Assembly (NCBI GenBank): GCA_020726505.1
Contig: JAHLEZ010000038.1
Location: 372,001 to 436,000, forward strand
From: Leptodontidium sp. MPI-SDFR-AT-0119
Taxonomy: Eukaryota > Ascomycota > Leotiomycetes > Helotiales > Leptodontidiaceae
Length of the DNA: 64,000 nucleotides
Direction of reading: 5' to 3'
Made by a program: the position numbers and the translations under genes. Of the stretch, positions 58,418 to 64,000 are shown one piece after another; the stretch's first letter is position 1, and each line of letters opens with the position of its first letter. A model generated the notes under the pieces. The model searched no databases. It saw only the letters and a program-made list of their open reading frames with translations, and was not told the DNA's origin.

Positions 58418-59178
58418 ATGGACGTGCATGGGAAAGCACCTAAGCAAACTCTTCCACTTCCATTTAAGAACATCCTGGAAAGCCCAAGCACTCAAACATT
58501 CCTTGAAGTGTGGACAGGAATAACGTCGAAACACAAATCAAGATCGAAATCAGTAGAAGAGTATTCGGAGATTCGAACGAACATACTTGTTCAGTGGTAT
58601 ACACCTTTGCTGTGCTGAACACACACGTCCACTGATTGGCTCTAGAATTGAGGTGCAACTATACGGAATAATACAAACGAAGGTTTCTATGCAATGAACA
58701 GCTCATCAATGACCCGACAGTCAGTGTCTCCCAATCGAATAACCCGAAGCCATCTGACTTGAGAAGGAACGTACCGGAAACTCGAGGAATTCTACTCGGT
58801 TCTTGGCGCGCTTCTGATGAGCACGAGAAGTATTTGGTATTCGGCCATCTTAATAAAGAAGGGCATCTTCTCCTTCTCGGTCGCGCGCTTAATTCTGGCC
58901 ACTACCGAAGGGTTGAACTAGATGATGTCACTTTTGAGCCGCACCTGGTTTGTCTGAAATATGACGCTGGTGCAGTTAGAGAGCACTGTCGTATCTGCTT
59001 AGAAAATCTCGACCAAGAGCCACCAATTGGCAAGTACAAGGCTGTTGCTGATGCCAGAGAGGCTATGGAAGGGAAGAGATTAAGGGAGTTGGAGTACCGA
59101 GAGGATATCGATGGTGCATCTGTTGTACGGGGGTGGATTCATGCTAGCAAGAAAAAGAACAAGGTGAAACCTTCATGA
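58418..59178 (+). CDS. Unknown 224-aa protein
   Basis: Exons 58418-58596 and 58683-59178 (86-nt intron, GTATAC donor) give 224 aa. Exon 1 is basic and helical (KHKSRSKSVEEYSEI). Exon 2 carries a compact domain (YLVFGHLNKEGHLLLLGRAL, FEPHLVCLKYD) with a Cys pair CRIC, then a charged helix and a lysine-rich end. The second exon has no ATG of its own, which supports the splice. Confidence 0.6.
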
Positions 59179-59816
59179 GCATGTATTTAACATAAATTGA
59201 CGGAGGGAAAACAGATGGCAAAAACTATCTAAAATAGCGGAAGCCTCTCGTTTCTGTACCATGCCCCACGAATTGATCACTCCCACCAATTGCATCCTAA
59301 ACTACTTACTTCTTCTGGGGTATGAGCTGTACAAGGTCCATTTGCTTTCTCGCAGTGGGTTCCAGATGTTATACACTCAACTTATAGACTCCGGAAGCTC
59401 AGCTTAGGCAACCTCGTCACATTGAGTGGCAGCACTTGCATCGGCAAAGAATACCTAAGCGAACTCTTGCGTGCACAGAAGGTCGCTATTGCCAGAGAGT
59501 GAGACTAATAAACCATCCCATGCCTCGCTTTACAATTCCTGGAATTCCCTTACGCATTAAATATGGACTAGAGAATTAATAATGAGTGACACCGGAGCTG
59601 GGATGCAGGTATAAGTATCGTATGTTCCCAGTAAATCCAGAGCCACGAGCCACGACACTTGTATATCAAAGCGAGGCTGTTCCTCCTCTAGCTTTCACCA
59701 TACCTGCCCAGTCCCCTTCTTAATCGCCTCGGAAACCTTTAGGTACAGCACGCCCAGATTTGGTCAGTAAGTCAATACCTTCTTGGTACGCCAATTCTTG
59801 CTAATAAATCCTAGAT
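59179..59816. other. Intergenic, promoter of the 2EXR gene
   Basis: No coding frame. CTAATAAATCCTAG just before 59815 resembles an intron end, so the 2EXR gene may have a 5' UTR intron. Confidence 0.4.
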
Positions 59817-60575
59817 ATGCAAGCTCCTCAGGACCAGCGAGAAGGCTCGCAAGAAAAGGGAAAAAGGGTTCCAACCTTTCCTTTCTTTTCTCGGTTTCCC
59901 AGAGAAATCCGAGATCAGATTTGGGAGGAAACCTTTTCTCAAAAACGAATCTTCGATAACGATACCTTGAGGCTTCTCAATCCGCAAAATGGCATTATAT
60001 ACTCGTACTTGGCTCCTTACGCGTTATACGTCTACCATGACTCAAGAGAATTCGCCCTGGGGCGACTCAGTCGTAGCTACCTCCGCCATTCATGGCCGCA
60101 AGATCACCGACGTGTGATCTTTTTCAAACCGGAGAGTGACATCTACGTCTGCGAATCGACACAGCTGAATTGGCAACCCGATGACCAATATGTGTTCCGC
60201 TATGTCAAGATTATTGCAGACGTTCTTCCAAAAGATCTGACTAGCAAAACAGGATACGGGCTCAGAAGTGTGGAATTCCACAAAAAGTTTCCCAAACTCC
60301 AAGGACTTATCGCGACAGACCGGCACATGAACATGTACCGCAAGGTTTTCCGATACAGGTGGCCCGAAGAAGAGTGGGAACAAGTGTCTAGGGTATTCCG
60401 GAACGACTGGGACCAAGATGCGAAGGACTTGGAGGAGTTTTTAAAGGGGAAAAACATTTGGATTCAGAGATCGTCAGAGAAGCCTAAGACGAACGAAGAA
60501 AAGAAACGGTATATCGAAAGTTTCCCAGCATGTCGGCTGATCCCTCGAGGGGAGAGCAGGCGAAGTAATCAGTAA
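59817..60575 (+). CDS. 2EXR-domain protein
   Basis: A single-exon 252-aa protein. The signature FSRFPREIRDQIWEETFSQK lies at residues 27-46, followed by the paired strand (DSREFALGRL) and IYVCESTQLNW, as in other fungal 2EXR proteins. The C-terminal third is strongly charged (EEWEQVSRVFRNDWDQDAKD). The family is large and lineage-expanded in fungi with no firm function. Low similarity to 20720-21553 outside the motif. Confidence 0.85.
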   Translation: MQAPQDQREGSQEKGKRVPTFPFFSRFPREIRDQIWEETFSQKRIFDNDTLRLLNPQNGIIYSYLAPYALYVYHDSREFALGRLSRSYLRHSWPQDHRRVIFFKPESDIYVCESTQLNWQPDDQYVFRYVKIIADVLPKDLTSKTGYGLRSVEFHKKFPKLQGLIATDRHMNMYRKVFRYRWPEEEWEQVSRVFRNDWDQDAKDLEEFLKGKNIWIQRSSEKPKTNEEKKRYIESFPACRLIPRGESRRSNQ

Positions 60576-61004
60576 GGGTGAGGGTAGGGATAGATCTCTC
60601 ATGGTGGCAGGTAAAGCAAGGTTTTGAGCATATAGATTCCATCGAGTAATTGCGATATCTCTAAAGTGGGAACCTATAGCTACTAGCTCAGTCCTAGGAA
60701 ATGAGCAGAATATTTGCTCGGCGACTATGAATGAGTGTAGAGATATTGAGCATCTCACATCTGATGAATCCACTGCCTCTAGGAGAGCTTATATCCTTCA
60801 AACACAAACAACCTTTACCCTGCCTCCGAGGCTCTCCCCCCTGCTTCGTGAAGTAGTTCTCCTTCAATGACTGCACCAGACGGCGGGGATGGAAACCTCT
60901 GGAGCCGAAATTGAACGCAGCTGAACAACGCATGGGTTCTTGAGTGTACGATGCCCAGAGCTGCCGCAAAGGATTTCAAATTGTAGTGTCGCCGGAGCGC
61001 AGCA

Positions 61005-63624
61005 TCATCTGTTGAACATGGTCGAATAGCGTACCTGGATGGCTCCCATGCTCCGGCCAGGGAGATCCTCATGGATCGCTTTCCACGAACAACCGTCCTT
61101 CCTTGTCCGGAGTATCGCATCCTCTTTCTCTAACCAAGGAGCCCGGGTCTTCTTTGACTTCAGCGGTGTTTGAGGTGTCTTGGAATGTGCAGCAGCCTTT
61201 TGATCGTTCTCCAGTGCTGCAGGACCAATCGGTATGCGAACGTACTCCGAGACCGATGGCAGTTTGAACTCAAGATTGTATGTCACATCATCTCCGATCC
61301 TGGTGCATTTCAAAAAGCCTTGGAATGGCCACTGCCGATGCTCAGTAACTGGTGTCGCCTCTGATGCCTCAGACGGGCTTCGGGAGGGTCGCGAGGCATG
61401 CTGGTGGCTATTAACGACGAAGGTCGACTGACAGTCGTGATCAACCTGAAGTTTCGCGTCGTCAATTTCAGGTGTGGCGGTCGACAACGCAACAAAGGGG
61501 CCTGCTTGTTTGACATGGGCCTTTGGGGCGTGCCTTCGGGAGGTGGTTGGAGTCGCGGTAGATGCTGAACGTGGCTTTCGTCTCTTTGCAGGTCGTGGGT
61601 CCTCGTCGCTTGTATCGCTGGCGTTGTGATTGTTATCAGTGTTCGCGGAATGGTGGGTGTCGCTACTGATGTCTGTATGCATGTCTTGGTGCCCTCGCTT
61701 TAGTGTTGTAGGGTTGCCCCTCAGTATAGGGTCGGCTAGTGCAAATAAGCGAGAGGCTTGTGACGCATGGCGATTCTCGTCACTGATCGGAGTTGCTGAA
61801 TGTCTGAGAAGAATATCGCGTTGTGCTTCGCTCAAAGGACGAGGAGAAGACGCTGTTCGAGATAAATTCCGTCAGCGACCCATTTCTCAAGATTTCTAAA
61901 ACAAGGGCATTTATGAGATAACTGCTTACCTTTAAGCTCAGCTACCACCATAGGGCTGAGTAAGATTCTCAACTGATCTTCAGTAATCCAGGTGCGGGGT
62001 TCATCGACCAGGTACTCGAACGTTTTCTTACCTTTGCTCCTCTTCTCTAAACGCATGCGGTGAACTCGACTAACACCCCTTTCTACCGGTAGGACCGAGT
62101 CTTGAGAGGATCGTTCATAAGACGGCCGTAGCATTGATATTCGTATGTCGTCCTCATTGAACCAAGACTCGGATCTGTTCAACCGATCCCCCCATACGAT
62201 TCGGTACTGGGTCGTCTTTGTCTGGCGTCCAGCAAGGGGCTCGGGGCGTATCCCACGCAGTCGAAAACGGTGCTCTTCTGGGATCTTAGGTTCTGCGGCT
62301 AGTAGAATCTCGGTGACTTCCTTGTCTTCCAGGTCGTCCGCATCAATAACCTCAATCAAGTCCTGATCACCCACATCTGGGTCTCCGAGCTCTTTTTGCT
62401 GCTGCATTGCGACGGGCCCCCCGTCCACCACCACCTCGGTCTCCTGCAGCTCCCACTCCTCGAGAACCTGGGCTGTGCCATTGCGAGCAGTATCTTGCAG
62501 CTCTTCTGGCCTGCTACTGGTGGTTTCGGTGCATTCTCGACTCTGGATCCCGTCTGGTGGTGCTTCGGCCGAGCGAGGACTTGGAGAGGTAGGTGTGCTG
62601 GCCGACAATGACTCCACTTGCACCTCTTCCAAAGCCAATCCCAATTCTTTCTCCAGCTCAGCCATGCTATCATCAGTCCATCTATCATTGCCGTTGTTAG
62701 AAGGATTGGGAAGGGAGTGGGGCGCGGACTCCATTAACGTGCTCTGCGTGATATCGTCAATATGTTGCTGGCTGATCTGATCCTCCAGAGGCGTAGAGGA
62801 TCGAGGGACGGTCTGGAGTTGGGATTGTGCGAGAGTAGCAGGCACGCCGTGTTGCTCATGAGGCCGAGGCTCCGGAACTGGCTCGTTAACATAATAAGCC
62901 TCCTCAACGTCATACCATGGGCCGGATGTATTAATGGACGCTGTCGGCGTTGAGACGAGTTCTGAGCTGGCGATGATATGTGGACCCGCATTCCGTCCAA
63001 TATGCCTAGTATAAATATCCCTGGAGGCGCCTTCGACTTCATTCCCAGCACCTGCGTTATCTGCGTTGTTGTCATCGAGGATCACTGGTTGATCTGCATA
63101 TAATTAGCGGACCGCTTTGAGCATGAATAGTAGCCGGTGTATAGGCCTTGACAAATATACTGACATTCGCCCAACCCTGATTGTGTTGGGTTGACTTGCA
63201 GTCCGACACTGTCGACAGCGGGTTGTTCTAAACGCTGAAGGGTACACCCAGTCTTCGAGGCTTCAGTCGAGATCTTCGAACTCAGAGCCGCTCGAGAGAG
63301 CTCCTCGAGAGACGGAAAACGGTCGTCTGATTCATCGTCATTGTCAGCAAGAGCGCGCTTAGAATCTGGATGGACGGATCAAAAAGATTCACTTCGGGTA
63401 GAGCTCTTCCACGTACCTTGAGCTCTCGCTGCTCCATTTCTATCAGCTTGATATCCAGAACGAGAAAGGGGATCAGCGGATTTGCGTTTTTTCTGGCCAC
63501 CACTGGTGTTGAGTGAATGGATTGAACGACTGGTTTGATGCGCGAGAGTATTTCTGTTGCAGAAGGGCGGGTTTGATGGAGGAACTACAAATGGAACGAA
63601 TCTTATCCTCTCAAGCGCAGCCAT
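61005..63624 (-). CDS. Chromo-like / SANT-like nuclear protein
   Basis: Exons 63624-63417, 63365-63165, 63093-61930 and 61852-61005 (introns 51, 71, 77 nt) give 806 aa. An N-terminal basic patch (GGQKKRKSAD) precedes a long acidic, disordered segment. Two chromo-like units follow near residues 410-520: QYRIVWG...ESWFNEDDI and FEYLVDEPRTWITEDQL. After PAKRRKPRS comes a Myb/SANT-like C-terminus (APWLEKEDAILRTRKDGCSW, LPGRSMGAIQVRYST) at the extreme end. The combination suggests chromatin binding; the exact role is inferred. Single-exon frames hide the connection, but all three junctions keep phase. Confidence 0.8.
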
Positions 63625-64000
63625 GACGAAACGAAGTAGGCAAAGAGAAGTGCAATTTGAGCGTGTGTTGAATGTTCAGCGAGGGGAATTGAGGGACTTA
63701 AGAGGTGATCCGCGAGCGCTTGCTTGTCGAAATTGGACTGGTCTCGTCCACACAGCTTTGCCGCTCCCAGCTGCCGTATGCCGTCTCAAATTCAACCTAG
63801 TCTTGCGCATGAAATCTCAGTCCCTCCAGGCTCCAGCCAGGACTCGTTTGTCGTGCAGTCCCCCCTCTTCCTCGGCATTACCGAAGATCGAGAAATCAGC
63901 CTGTGATCACTCCAATGTTGCTCGGAATCCAATCCACTACACCCTCCCCCTGGAGCCTGTGATCATCTCCGTGTAGATGAGGCCAAACGACCTTCCCATT

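Overview
The window reads as nuclear DNA of a filamentous ascomycete (Pezizomycotina). Genes are split by many very short introns (mostly 44-55 nt, donors GTAAGT/GTATGT/GTACGT, branch sites like CTAAC/CTGAC, acceptors TAG/CAG). The protein families are fungal: a NOD-like receptor with SesA and NB-ARC domains, Zn2Cys6/Fungal_trans_2, LaeA-like methyltransferase, 2EXR proteins, small Cys-rich proteins and a chromo/SANT-like protein. I lean towards Leotiomycetes, but that is an impression from protein style, not a computed result. Splice models were assembled by hand: each listed multi-exon gene closes in frame with total coding length divisible by 3. A few junctions remain uncertain and are flagged.

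Layout. 0.4-8.3 kb: an intact NLR gene (SesA, Gly/Asn/Gln-rich amyloid-type motif, NB-ARC, ten 42-residue TPRs), a small secreted protein and a nuclear-type protein. This block is bracketed by two inverted copies of a ~0.5 kb repeat that carries a small coiled-coil gene. 8.4-21.6 kb: coiled-coil and low-complexity proteins, a 793-aa protein with an internally duplicated C-terminal domain, two proteins with signal peptides, a J-domain protein, a short interstitial TTAGGG tract and a 2EXR protein. 22-24.5 kb: a sirtuin-type gene and a six-exon gene that no single long reading frame reveals. 24.5-34.5 kb is gene-poor. It holds one probable myristoylated protein and a ~4 kb segment between 105-bp direct repeats, with related decayed relics. 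34.5-47 kb: a Zn2Cys6 regulator, a GNAT, an LaeA-like methyltransferase that overlaps the gene upstream of it, a Ulp1-like gene with a 31-bp palindrome in its promoter, and a reading frame broken by one stop. 47-51 kb: several very small genes, two of them Cys-rich. 51-64 kb: multi-exon genes of unknown function, a second 2EXR protein and an 806-aa chromo/SANT-like protein.

Best candidates for something notable are the NLR with its nearly identical repeat units and its inverted-repeat frame. Next are the LaeA-like gene with its overlapping neighbour, the Ulp1-like protein, and the recurring GGCATATGCC-type palindrome in intergenic DNA. There is no rRNA, no convincing tRNA and no CRISPR. No secondary-metabolite core enzyme (PKS/NRPS) is visible next to the methyltransferase or the regulator.
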